Positions 24,107 to 32,134 of a DNA stretch of 35,955 nucleotides are shown here, one piece after another. The translations under genes and the position numbers were made by a program. Within the stretch, counting starts at the first letter, position 1. Each line of letters begins with the position of its first letter. This DNA is from Candidatus Thalassarchaeaceae archaeon (GTDB lineage: Archaea; Thermoplasmatota; Poseidoniia; Poseidoniales; Thalassarchaeaceae). The notes beneath the pieces were generated by a model, which had not been told where the DNA came from, did no database searches, and was given only the letters and a program-made list of their open reading frames with translations. The DNA is taken from the NCBI GenBank assembly GCA_029250665.1, contig JAQXEV010000038.1:1-35955 (forward strand), in the 5' to 3' direction.

Positions 24107-25120
24107 ATGCACTCACTAGGATTGGTCGGCGGTACCTTCGACAGATTCCATTCTGGACATCGCGCACTCATCGAACGAGGATTATCTGAGTGCGTGCGTT
24201 TGGAGCTGTGGCTTACGAGCGATAATTTAGCGAATTCGAAGGATTCGCGGATCGAATCTTGGGCCGATCGCTCGTCGAAAATCCTCGCATCGCTTGGTGA
24301 TTCGGCTGATCGGGTCAGCCTACACGTGCTGGAGGATGAGGATGGACCTGCTCCTTGGCATGAGACTGCTACCGCAATTCTTTGCACTCCTGAGACTCTT
24401 CCTGGTTGTGAGAGAATCAATCAAGCTCGCGCCGCCAATTCCTTGGGTGCTCTCGAGATTATCGTGGCTGAGCACGTGACTGCCCATGATGGCGCTCCGA
24501 TTTCCAGTTCTCGCGTTCGAGCGGGTGAAATCGACTTGGATGGCGAGGCCTATCTTCCTGCTGATGCAGGCCAGGTTTCGATGATTATGACGCACGAGGT
24601 TGAAGCCAATCTAAAGGACCCGTTCGGTCAATTATTCGAGGGTCCTGAGGATGATCCGAGCGTTGCTATGCGGGCCGTGCTGGAGGAAATCTTCGGTAGT
24701 CCCGGCCCGGTTATCGCTGTGGGTGACGTCACAGTCAAGACTCTGCAAGATCTTGGTAGCCCCGCCGATATCGCTCTTATCGATGGTAAAACAAAGCGCG
24801 AAGAGTGGGAACACGCTTCGACCATCGACCATTCTCTGTACAACGATACGCGCACATGTGAGAATCCTGCAGGCCAACTTTCCGCTGGACTTTACCTCGC
24901 CTGCGCTGCTGCGATGCAAGCATGGCGTGAAGATGGTCGTAGTTGCCTCATCAACGTCGATGGGGAGGAGGATCTTGCTCCGCTCCTACTGCATCCGTTG
25001 GCTCCACTCGGAGCGGTTGTGCTCTACGGTCAACCCGGTCGGGGAGTCGTTCTTCGTTGGACTGGCGCGGATTCGAAGTCGCGCTGCCGTGATTTGCTTA
25101 CAGCAATGGTTCGAGATTGA
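24107..25120 (+). CDS. Bifunctional CoA synthase: phosphopantetheine adenylyltransferase fused to DUF359 dephospho-CoA kinase
   Basis: The N-terminal ~150 residues are a nucleotidyltransferase: GLVGGTFDRFHSGHRALIERG and the SSSRVRAGEIDLDGEAY closing motif, as in archaeal CoaD. From ~170 onward the sequence matches DUF359, the archaeal GTP-dependent dephospho-CoA kinase: GPVIAVGDVTVKTLQDLG, IALIDGKTKREEW, AGQLSAGLYLACAAAM and INVDGEEDLAPLLLHPLAPLG. The protein would catalyse the last two steps of CoA synthesis. ATG 24107 is preferred to the TTG two codons earlier. Both halves keep their motifs, so the fusion is likely active. Vertebrate CoA synthase fuses analogous activities, but its kinase domain belongs to an unrelated family. 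Confidence 0.9.
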   Translation: MHSLGLVGGTFDRFHSGHRALIERGLSECVRLELWLTSDNLANSKDSRIESWADRSSKILASLGDSADRVSLHVLEDEDGPAPWHETATAILCTPETLPGCERINQARAANSLGALEIIVAEHVTAHDGAPISSSRVRAGEIDLDGEAYLPADAGQVSMIMTHEVEANLKDPFGQLFEGPEDDPSVAMRAVLEEIFGSPGPVIAVGDVTVKTLQDLGSPADIALIDGKTKREEWEHASTIDHSLYNDTRTCENPAGQLSAGLYLACAAAMQAWREDGRSCLINVDGEEDLAPLLLHPLAPLGAVVLYGQPGRGVVLRWTGADSKSRCRDLLTAMVRD

Positions 25121-25156
25121 GAAAGCAAGTGGGCTCGATGAGCCTGCCGCCGAAAA

Positions 25157-25687
25157 TCAGGCCTCAGCCTTGTCGAGTAAATTCAGTCCGACACCGAATG
25201 AGAACGGGGCCACACTGACTGCGAAGACACCAGGGTCTACCCAGGTATTGTTCTGTATCGACCAAGCGAGATAGAAGAGGACACCGCCAACAATCAACCA
25301 GTCAGCAAGGGTCTTGCGGATTCCGTCCTTGGTTGAGCTTAGCCCTGAGAGGCAGTTCGGCAAATCACGAACTGCGGTGATTGCGCCACCCTCGACGGCC
25401 TGACCCATTCCGACATAGCCGAGTCCGGTTACGGCGAGGCCGAGACCTGCAAACACGATATCGTCGAGAACAACCGTGATTCCATCGTGAGGAACATATA
25501 TCTCGCCGAATGCACCATTACTGAGGAATCCGAGCCAAAGCACCTTGAATCCAGATGAGTAAGCCCCGATGACGATGTTGACGATGGTCAGCAGAAGGAC
25601 CCATCCACCAAGCAGCAAGAAGCCGGTTGAGGCTGTGCGGCTCGGGCGAGTCAAGGCCGAGTACCAGTCGTTGTCAGCGAGGGACAT
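25157..25687 (-). CDS. Four-helix membrane protein of unknown function
   Basis: This 176-aa protein has about four hydrophobic segments (LLLGGWVLLLTIVNIVIGAY; the VVLDDIVFAGLGLAVTGLG region; WLIVGGVLFYLAWSI; FAVSVAPFSFGVGL). A short soluble N-terminus precedes them, and a loop with charged residues lies in the middle. I chose ATG 25687 (MSLADNDWYS); the track's start at 25798 adds a basic, non-hydrophobic 37 residues with no family-like appearance. AGGTCGCC lies upstream. It is downstream of orc1 on the same strand with an 8-bp hairpin in the gap, so it may be separately controlled. Function is unknown. Confidence 0.65.
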   Translation of the reverse strand: MSLADNDWYSALTRPSRTASTGFLLLGGWVLLLTIVNIVIGAYSSGFKVLWLGFLSNGAFGEIYVPHDGITVVLDDIVFAGLGLAVTGLGYVGMGQAVEGGAITAVRDLPNCLSGLSSTKDGIRKTLADWLIVGGVLFYLAWSIQNNTWVDPGVFAVSVAPFSFGVGLNLLDKAEA

Positions 25688-25722
25688 CGAGTGCGGCGAC
25701 CTGTGAACTCGGTTTAACCGTT

Positions 25723-25740
25723 GAGGCCCTGAAGGGCCTC
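25723..25740 (-). terminator. Perfect 8-bp hairpin between orc1 and the membrane protein gene
   Basis: GAGGCCCT-GA-AGGGCCTC (arms 25723-25730 and 25733-25740) is perfectly self-complementary and gene-free. It lies 108 nt past the orc1 stop and 36 nt before the next start on the same strand. It may be a 3' end of orc1 transcripts or a 5'-UTR element. There is no clear T-run. Confidence 0.4.
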
Positions 25741-25847
25741 TGTTTCGATGGCACTGATACTCTATCTGAAGTTCGAAGAAGGTTATCCTCAAGCACACTT
25801 CGTTGATCTATATTCAATTCGCTGGATACCGCTGGGTCCATGAGAAT

Positions 25848-27086
25848 TCAGAGATGGCTCTGGAGTCGGTAGCGGCAGCGCGCTGCCTCAGCGATTAGTG
25901 GATCCGCATCGCTCATCGTCGTCACCGCATCGATTGTCTTTGGTATCGCCGAGTTGACTTGCTTACTGCGCCCACCTCGTCCCTTGCTTACGTTTCGAGC
26001 CATAATCATCCCGAGAGTGTCTAGCTCGTTGAGCAGGGTCGAGATTCGACGAGGCGTCAGTGGTTCGACATTGACATTGAGACAAGCATCGGAATAGGTT
26101 CGATACACCTCTCCGGTGGAAATGTTGCGCAGTCCATTGTCTTCATTGATGCGGATTGCGAAGAGCACGAGCTTCTGGTGCAGTGGTAGAGTCTGCAGTA
26201 CTGGCGTGACCTGATCGTGCTCGAGTTGCGACTGTGCCAGCCGGACGTGTCTTGGTTCGACCTTTGTCTGTGATCGTTGCTCTGCTTTCTGTACCGAGAT
26301 TCTCAGAAGGTCGAGGGCGCGGCGCGCGTCACCGTGTTCTTGGGCTGCGAGCGCCGCGCACAATTGGATGACTCCATTGTCAAGGACATCCTCCCGCAGA
26401 CCTGTACTCGCTCTCGCTGTTAGAATGTCAGTAATCTCAGTCGCGCCATACGGATGGAAGATGAGGTCTTCCTGACCGAGTCGACCTGAAACTCTCGGGT
26501 CAAGTAATTGTGTGAAATGCAAGTCATTGCTGATTCCGATGATACAGCAACGCGAGCGCTGCAGGATTGTGTTGAGGCTAGTCAGATTGTACAACAGATT
26601 GTCACCTGCCCGTTCGACGAGATTGTCGATCTCGTCCAGCACGATGATGTGAACTCCGCCAGCACGGTCCATTCTCTCGACGAGGTGGTCGAGAACTCGA
26701 TCGGTAGGCCAACCTGTGAATGGTATAGGCACATCTCCGCGCTCAGCTAGGCGGCTCGCCAAAGTCTGCACTACTCGGTAACGCGTGTCGACTTGTCGAC
26801 AATTGATCTCGTACGTACGCACGGACTTTCCGAGTTCCGATCCCTTCTCGCGCAATTGGCCTAGAACGAATCTGGTTACTACAGTCTTGCCACTTCCTGG
26901 GACACCGTAGAGTAGCATGTTTGAGGGGATGTGCCCGTTGAGAGCGTCGACGAGGTTGCGAACTAACGCCTCAACTTCTCTATCACGGTGTGGGAGTGTG
27001 GTCGGTTCGAAAGCGTGGTCGAAGGCTTTTCTATCGAGGAAGAGGGAATCTTGTCCCAAAATCTTCTCGAAAATATTGCCGTCCAT
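25848..27086 (-). CDS. Orc1/Cdc6 replication initiator
   Basis: Archaeal Orc1/Cdc6 binds origin recognition boxes and loads MCM. The AAA+ core has Walker A GVPGSGKT (61-68), Walker B IIVLDEIDN (~147-155), sensor 1 IGISND and sensor 2 GDARRALDLLR. The C-terminal winged helix follows, around GEVYRTYSDACLNVNVEPLTPRRISTLL. The N-terminus NIFEKILGQDSLF is typical. Length is 412 aa. ATG 27086 is the first start after an in-frame TGA two codons upstream; an A8 run precedes it. The gene faces away from a 400-nt non-coding region that is AT-rich on its distal side, the usual arrangement for an origin next to its initiator. Confidence 0.93.
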   Translation of the reverse strand: MDGNIFEKILGQDSLFLDRKAFDHAFEPTTLPHRDREVEALVRNLVDALNGHIPSNMLLYGVPGSGKTVVTRFVLGQLREKGSELGKSVRTYEINCRQVDTRYRVVQTLASRLAERGDVPIPFTGWPTDRVLDHLVERMDRAGGVHIIVLDEIDNLVERAGDNLLYNLTSLNTILQRSRCCIIGISNDLHFTQLLDPRVSGRLGQEDLIFHPYGATEITDILTARASTGLREDVLDNGVIQLCAALAAQEHGDARRALDLLRISVQKAEQRSQTKVEPRHVRLAQSQLEHDQVTPVLQTLPLHQKLVLFAIRINEDNGLRNISTGEVYRTYSDACLNVNVEPLTPRRISTLLNELDTLGMIMARNVSKGRGGRSKQVNSAIPKTIDAVTTMSDADPLIAEAARCRYRLQSHL

Positions 27087-27490
27087 TTTTTTTCACACAA
27101 CCGCTGCCCATTCCATGTTCGCTACTCCCAGAGGTTCCGGGACATCGGCGGCGAACGCGGATTCTTCACGACGGCGTTAGAGGTAATGAAAGTTCCCGGA
27201 CTGATGTTGAGGCAGCGAGCAATTCTTAATCCTCTGTCATCCATTATGATTGCTGCACACTTCGGCCGGAATCCGGAGTAATTAACAGTTCAGCACAACG
27301 GTTTCCTATAATTTTTATCACTTCGCTTTCATTTTCTCATCGCAATTTTAGCAGATGAATCGTATAGGATCAAGGAGGTCTGTATTCCGGTCTTAAAAAA
27401 AGTCTCAAATTGAGCGGGACCACTGCTTGAATGTGTCTTGAAAGCGGTTTTAGAATGTCAGTTCTTATTTATAGAAGAAAATAATAACGC
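27087..27490. other. Orc1 upstream region: promoter and candidate replication origin
   Basis: About 400 nt without a convincing gene. The orc1-proximal half (27087-27280) is of ordinary composition; the distal half (27283-27490) is markedly AT-rich, with A7 and T5 runs and ATTTATAGAAGAAAATAATAA. On the minus strand AAAATTATAGG (about 27305-27316) is a TATA-like box placing orc1 transcription start near 27288, giving a ~200-nt leader. TAACAGTTCAGCAC (27283-27296) differs by one base from TAACAGTTCTGCAC in the other AT-rich divergent region (20866-20879). CGGTTTCC at 27299-27306 could be an origin-box half site. No complete canonical origin recognition box was seen, so origin status is inferred from gene context and composition. 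Confidence 0.4.
27122..27244 (-). CDS. Possible 40-codon leader ORF upstream of orc1
   Basis: On the minus strand an ATG at 27244 opens 40 codons (MDDRGLRIARCLNISPG...RNLWE) to a TAG, between the predicted orc1 transcription start and its ATG. It has no recognisable family and no clear ribosome binding site. It may be fortuitous, or an upstream ORF that modulates orc1 expression. Confidence 0.2.
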   Translation of the reverse strand: MDDRGLRIARCLNISPGTFITSNAVVKNPRSPPMSRNLWE

Positions 27491-28276
27491 TCAATTTTTA
27501 ACAAGTAAAAACTCACCATTCTCGTCTATTGAGAGTTCGTCACCGTCCTCGAGTTGTACTACATTTCCATCTATTTCAGGCATTGGGAATCCTCCGCTTC
27601 TGCCTGTGCCATCGGCGTAATTGTGAGTCACTAATACCGTCGCTTCAGGATGACGTTCGGCGAGGGCTTGCACCTGCTTGGGGTTGTGATGATTCGGACT
27701 GTCGACAAAATCAGGAACGCCCATTTCGACGAGAATTACATCGGCTTGGCCAGCTCGCGATTCAATGCCCTCGCATGGCCCTGAGTCGCCACAATGAAGC
27801 AGGGTGAATCCGCTTTCATGGCTCAAGAAATAACCGTGCGGGTCAGTCTCCGGTGTGTGGACAACTGGGAATCTCTCGAAGCTCCAACCTGAATCTCCAA
27901 TCGTTCCAGACTCAGCTTCATTCCAGACGATCTCATTTTCCAATACCTCACCCAAACTCCCAGGGAATCCTACCTCACTGAGTTGTGAGAGCAACTCTCT
28001 ACCGCCCGCTCGCAGGTGAACGGCGAGCGGCGTAACTTGCTTCGAAATGTAGTGACGCTCGAGAATTAGAAAAGGAAATCCGAACATGTGGTCCGCGTGC
28101 CAATGAGTGAAGAGAAGATGCTCAATTTGTCCTGGCGAGGTTCCGACGCGCCGCAGTTGTGGAAGCACAGATGGCGGCGCATCTACGAGGATTTTTCCAT
28201 CGATCAGAACCAGCGCATGCAGCCTACCATTAGGTGAGAATGCATTGCCCGTCCCGAGGAACTGCACGCGCGGCAT
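27491..28276 (-). CDS. Metallo-beta-lactamase-fold hydrolase, RNase Z-like
   Basis: The N-terminus VQFLGTGNAFSPNGRLHALVL and the zinc motif THWHADH (H58, H60, D62, H63) place it in the RNase Z/phosphodiesterase-like MBL group. Further ligands are likely in FPVVHTPETDPHGY, LLHCGDSGPCEG and VLVTHNYADG. At 261 aa it lacks the long exosite arm of true RNase Z, so a role other than tRNA 3'-end processing is possible. It ends with a short acidic extension (EDGDELSIDENGEF). Divergent from the CysJ-like gene across a 120-nt gap. Confidence 0.82.
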   Translation of the reverse strand: MPRVQFLGTGNAFSPNGRLHALVLIDGKILVDAPPSVLPQLRRVGTSPGQIEHLLFTHWHADHMFGFPFLILERHYISKQVTPLAVHLRAGGRELLSQLSEVGFPGSLGEVLENEIVWNEAESGTIGDSGWSFERFPVVHTPETDPHGYFLSHESGFTLLHCGDSGPCEGIESRAGQADVILVEMGVPDFVDSPNHHNPKQVQALAERHPEATVLVTHNYADGTGRSGGFPMPEIDGNVVQLEDGDELSIDENGEFLLVKN

Positions 28277-28321
28277 GACCTGCGGATGATGCGAACATGA
28301 CTTGAGTCGTTCGGGTAATCA

Positions 28322-28338
28322 CGCCCGCTACGCGGGCG
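28322..28338. repeat. 7-bp hairpin CGCCCGC-TAC-GCGGGCG in a divergent intergenic gap
   Basis: A perfect inverted repeat (arms 28322-28328 and 28332-28338, loop TAC) sits between divergent MBL and flavoreductase genes. Its position between two promoters argues against a terminator and for an operator or a small dispersed element. A TTTGATAAATG stretch downstream could be the plus-strand TATA region. Confidence 0.4.
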
Positions 28339-28396
28339 AACTACATCCCCCTTCTTTGATAAATGAACTTCGGCTCGGAGAGGCGCTGGTGAGTGT

Positions 28397-29677
28397 TTGT
28401 CTGATTGGAGTGCGAAGAATCCGTACGGCTCAAAGCTGACGGAGAATTACATCCTGAATAGTGAAGGTTCTCGCAAGGAGACTCGTCACATTGTCTTCGA
28501 CTTGGGAGACTCTGGCCTCGAATACAAGGCAGGAGATGCTCTCGGAGTTATCCCTCGCTGCCCCCCAGAACTCGTCGATGATTTGTTGGCCGCAGCCAAC
28601 TTCTCGGGTGACGAGACGGTCGAGACTCACCTCGGCGAGGCCACGCTGAGGGAGGCGTTGGCTGACCACCTCGAAATCCACCGCGTTTCAAAGAAGTGGA
28701 TTGTGAACCTCGGCAACCGACTCTCCTCCGACAATGGACCGATGGAAATCCGAATCGCTCGCCGGCACAGAGTTTCGACTGAAGACGGAGCACTGCTTGT
28801 CGATTGGTCGGGCTCAGGTGAGGGCGAAGATGTACCGGTCGGCTACGAGGAGATTGGAGTTGCTTGCGATCCTGCTGAGGCTCTTTGGCGTGAATTGACT
28901 GAAAATGCTGACTCGATGGAGGATTACATGTGGTCTCGAGATTATATCGACGCGCTGGGCGACTTCGGTCACATCGGATTCTCCGCTCAACAACTCGTCG
29001 ATGGAATGGACCGGCTCAAGCCGCGTCTATACTCGATTGCCAGTAGCCCCGATCATGAGCCGGGTACAGTCCATTTGACGGTCGGAATTGTCCGCTATTC
29101 ACATCACGGCCGTGACCGTGCTGGTCTTTGCACTGGATTTCTTTCCGACCGCTGCGATGTTGGCGATACTGAGATTGGAGTTTTCATGTCGCCGACTCGA
29201 TCTTTTATTCTGCCAGAGGACGGCGACACAGATTGCATAATGGTTGGTCCAGGCACTGGAATCGCGCCCTTCCGCGCCTATCTCCAACAGCGAGATATCA
29301 ACGGCGACAAGGGTCGCAATTGGCTCTTCTTCGGTGACCGGACCGAGGCGGGCGAGTACTACTATCGCGAAGAGATGAACGATTGGAAAGAGCGCGGAGT
29401 CCTCGACCGCCACGACCTCGCTTGGAGCCGCGACGGTGACGAGAAGGTGTACGTTCAGCACTTGATGCGGAAGAATGGCGAGGAGATCTGGAATTGGCTT
29501 GACGGTGGCGCTTACTTCTACGTCTGCGGAGACAAATCACGTATGGCCAAGGATGTCCATCAGACACTCATCGACATCTGTGAAGAGCACGGTGAGATGA
29601 GCGCTGAAGAAGCAAAGGAATTCGTTGAGGTTGGTATGATGAAGACCCAGAAGCGATACCTCCGCGATGTCTACTGA
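28397..29677 (+). CDS. CysJ-type NADPH-dependent flavin reductase (no flavodoxin domain)
   Basis: This corresponds to the FAD/NADPH half of sulfite reductase alpha/cytochrome P450 reductase. FAD binding is shown by PRLYSIASSP and GLCTGFLSDR. NADPH binding is shown by MVGPGTGIAPFRAYLQQR, FFGDRTEAGEYYY, YFYVCGDKSRMAKDVHQTL and the C-terminal aromatic in RYLRDVY. The N-terminal FMN domain is absent and the 426-aa protein begins at the connecting domain (NPYGSKLTENY). TTG 28397 is supported by GGTGAG three bases upstream. It probably passes electrons from NADPH to a separate ferredoxin, flavodoxin or reductase. No sulfite reductase beta subunit is in the window. Confidence 0.88.
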   Translation: MSDWSAKNPYGSKLTENYILNSEGSRKETRHIVFDLGDSGLEYKAGDALGVIPRCPPELVDDLLAAANFSGDETVETHLGEATLREALADHLEIHRVSKKWIVNLGNRLSSDNGPMEIRIARRHRVSTEDGALLVDWSGSGEGEDVPVGYEEIGVACDPAEALWRELTENADSMEDYMWSRDYIDALGDFGHIGFSAQQLVDGMDRLKPRLYSIASSPDHEPGTVHLTVGIVRYSHHGRDRAGLCTGFLSDRCDVGDTEIGVFMSPTRSFILPEDGDTDCIMVGPGTGIAPFRAYLQQRDINGDKGRNWLFFGDRTEAGEYYYREEMNDWKERGVLDRHDLAWSRDGDEKVYVQHLMRKNGEEIWNWLDGGAYFYVCGDKSRMAKDVHQTLIDICEEHGEMSAEEAKEFVEVGMMKTQKRYLRDVY

Positions 29678-29707
29678 TTATCGCTCTGATCGGTTACATC
29701 ATCAAAT

Positions 29708-29726
29708 CGACCGCCTATGGCGGTCG
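29708..29726. terminator. Perfect 8-bp hairpin downstream of the flavoreductase gene
   Basis: CGACCGCC-TAT-GGCGGTCG (arms 29708-29715 and 29719-29726) lies 30 nt after the flavoreductase stop and 40 nt before the biotin carboxylase ATG. It resembles in design the other short intergenic hairpins with 3-nt loops in this window. It may mark the 3' end of the first transcript; no T-run follows. Confidence 0.4.
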
Positions 29727-29765
29727 CCGAACCCTACATAGGATTCAGCCCATAGGAGTAATTCG

Positions 29766-31103
29766 ATGTTCAGGCGAGTTCTGATTGCGAATCGCGGTGA
29801 AATTGCACTGCGAATCCTACGCTCGCTGCGCAGCCTTGGAATCGAGGTTGTGATGATTCATGGGCGAGAGGATAGGCTCACTACACCCGTGCGGCTCGCC
29901 GATGAAGCCGTCTTCATCGCTCGTGACGACCCTCTCGCATCTTACCTCGACATCGAAGCAATCGTAGCCGCAGCGAAGGAGGTCGGTGCGGATGCTGTTC
30001 ATCCTGGCTACGGTTTTCTAGCAGAGAATCCAATCTTCGCAGAGCGATTAGCCGAGGAGGGAATCACTTTCATCGGTCCAAGCCCAGAAGTTCTGAGAGT
30101 TCTGGGCGACAAAATCACCGCCCGAGAGGCGATGTCAATGGCTGGTCTTCCCATAGCCAGAGGCTCACCTGGACCAATCTCAGATCCAGCAGAAGCCTCA
30201 GTAATCGCTGATGACATAGGCTTCCCAGTCATCATCAAGGCGGCGGCTGGTGGCGGTGGTATCGGAATGCAAGTGGTAGAATCCGCCGACGAATTCGAAT
30301 CAGCACTCAACCTCTGTCAAGGACGCGCCCTCTCAGCCTTTGGAGACGACCGAGTATTCCTCGAGAAATTCATTGAGGGCGCCCAACACATCGAATTCCA
30401 AGTACTCGGTGACGGCCAAGATGCAGTTCACTTCGGTGAGAGGTTTTGCTCAATCCAGCGCCGTCACCAAAAAATTCTCGAAGAGGGACCTTGGCTCTCA
30501 GAAGAGGTTCGCGCCGACATCGGATCACGTGTAGTCGAAGGTGCCAAGGCCGTAGGATACAAGGGACTTGCAACCTTCGAATTTCTCAGAGATGCCCATG
30601 GCGAATTCTACTTCCTCGAGGTCAATCCACGAGTCCAGGTCGAGCATACTGTCACCGAGATGATCACCGGATTTGACCTCGTATCGCTGGGAATCAGAAT
30701 AGCGGCAGGCGAGCGCCTGCCGGTGTCTCAGAAGGACATCACCATCTCGGGCCATGCCATCCAAGCCCGTCTCAACGCGGAAGATTCGCGTACACTGGAA
30801 CCATCTCCAGGTAGGTTGTGGGAGTGCCATTGGCCGGCTGGTCCTGGTGTCCGTGTCGATACTCACGCGCACACGGGTTACGATATGCCGCCATCATTCG
30901 ACTCATTGCTTGCCAAACTCATTGTTTGGGGTCGCGATCGTGAAGAGGCGATTCGACGTCTTGACGCAGCTCTGGGTGAGACCATGATACTAGGAGTTGA
31001 AACTCTCATACCCCTCCACCGAGCCATTCTAACCGAGGAAGATTTCCGAAACAGAAATGTTACCATCAGGTATCTCGAGGAGCACCCGGACCTGTTGAAG
31101 TGA
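29766..31103 (+). CDS. Biotin carboxylase subunit of an acyl-CoA carboxylase
   Basis: The ATP-grasp enzyme carboxylates biotin on a carrier protein. Motifs are FRRVLIANRGEIALRILRSL, VHPGYGFLAENP, IKAAAGGGGIGMQVV, QRRHQKILEEGP and FLEVNPRVQVEHTVTEM. Length (445 aa) is typical of a separate AccC/PccA-like subunit. Where many family members read ERDCSIQRRHQK, this one reads ERFCSIQRRHQK, a substitution worth noting. Carrier protein and carboxyltransferase are not in the window. It is followed after nine nt by a PfkB kinase and likely co-transcribed with it. In archaea this could support propionyl-CoA or acetyl-CoA carboxylation. Confidence 0.92.
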   Translation: MFRRVLIANRGEIALRILRSLRSLGIEVVMIHGREDRLTTPVRLADEAVFIARDDPLASYLDIEAIVAAAKEVGADAVHPGYGFLAENPIFAERLAEEGITFIGPSPEVLRVLGDKITAREAMSMAGLPIARGSPGPISDPAEASVIADDIGFPVIIKAAAGGGGIGMQVVESADEFESALNLCQGRALSAFGDDRVFLEKFIEGAQHIEFQVLGDGQDAVHFGERFCSIQRRHQKILEEGPWLSEEVRADIGSRVVEGAKAVGYKGLATFEFLRDAHGEFYFLEVNPRVQVEHTVTEMITGFDLVSLGIRIAAGERLPVSQKDITISGHAIQARLNAEDSRTLEPSPGRLWECHWPAGPGVRVDTHAHTGYDMPPSFDSLLAKLIVWGRDREEAIRRLDAALGETMILGVETLIPLHRAILTEEDFRNRNVTIRYLEEHPDLLK

Positions 31104-31112
31104 GGTGAAAGC

Positions 31113-32078
31113 ATGGATATGGTGATTGTCGGCTCAATTGGTTACGACGACATTCAGACTCCAGTGGCGAGTGGATCTGATTTGCTCGGTGGTGCTGCGG
31201 TTTACTCTGGGCTCGCCGCCTCGTTTCATCTGCGAACGATGGATGAGGAACCTACGAAGGTTGGTTTAGTCGGCGTCGTCGGTGATGATTTTTCTGTGTA
31301 TGACCAGATGGTTTTGGAGAAGGCTGGATTGAATCTTGCTGGAGTAGTTAGGGCAGAGGGCGACACATTTCGTTGGTCAGGAAAGTATGAGGGAGCGATG
31401 GAATCAGTTGAGACTCTCGCTACCGAGGTCAATGTTCTAGCCGATTTCAAGCCCGAATTGCCCGACGTATGGAACAATCCTGAAATTCTCTTTTGTGCGA
31501 GCACACACCCTGCCACTCAGGTTGCCGTACTCGACCAGTGTCCAGGGGCGCAGTTGACCGTTCTAGATACATTCATGTTGTGGATTGAGAGCGAGTTTGA
31601 GACTCTTAGTGAGGCGATGCGCAAGGTGGATATCGCCGTCATAAATGAGCAGGAAGCCTGCGCTATCGCCGATGATGAAATTCTGCCTCGCGCGATGAAG
31701 TCAATTATGTCGGGGGAGGCTCTACACGGTGGTTCTGGAGCAGGCCCTGGACCTCGATGCCTCATCGTCAAGCGAGGTAGTGGTGGAGTATTGGCAATGC
31801 TTCCAGGAGGGGCTATCGCTCTTCCTGCCTACCCGACTGACAAGATTGTCGATCCAACTGGCTGTGGAGATTCCTTCGCTGGTTCATTGCTGTCTTATTT
31901 GATTGGCCGCCAAGGTGTATTGAATGATCTCGATGCTATACGGAATGCTCTCGTCCATGCCACCGTGACTTCCTCCTTCACCCTCGGTGGCATCGGAGTA
32001 ACAGCACTCGGTTCGATTGACCGTGGAATTTACCACGCACGCGTAGACAGATACCGTCGAATCGTTGGTTTCTCCTGA
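31113..32078 (+). CDS. PfkB-family carbohydrate/nucleoside kinase
   Basis: A ribokinase-fold sugar or nucleoside kinase. It has an N-terminal GGAAVYSGLAASF substrate motif, INEQEACAIA, and the C-terminal anion-hole signature VDPTGCGDSFAGSLLSYL. In that signature the usual DTxGAGD reads DPTGCGD; the catalytic Asp is retained. Length is 321 aa. ATG 31113 is preceded by GAGGTGAA and lies nine bases after the biotin carboxylase stop. Substrate cannot be read from the sequence. Confidence 0.88.
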   Translation: MDMVIVGSIGYDDIQTPVASGSDLLGGAAVYSGLAASFHLRTMDEEPTKVGLVGVVGDDFSVYDQMVLEKAGLNLAGVVRAEGDTFRWSGKYEGAMESVETLATEVNVLADFKPELPDVWNNPEILFCASTHPATQVAVLDQCPGAQLTVLDTFMLWIESEFETLSEAMRKVDIAVINEQEACAIADDEILPRAMKSIMSGEALHGGSGAGPGPRCLIVKRGSGGVLAMLPGGAIALPAYPTDKIVDPTGCGDSFAGSLLSYLIGRQGVLNDLDAIRNALVHATVTSSFTLGGIGVTALGSIDRGIYHARVDRYRRIVGFS

Positions 32079-32134
32079 TGGCGATTGCTCTCAACTGAAC
32101 TATCAGTCGATAGGACAGGTCACCGACAGAGGAA

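Noticed and set aside
27087-27100. Frameshift at the A8 run before orc1
   Set aside because: The orc1 N-terminus is already complete (NIFEKILGQDSLF), and an in-frame TGA precedes the ATG, so no lost upstream sequence is needed.
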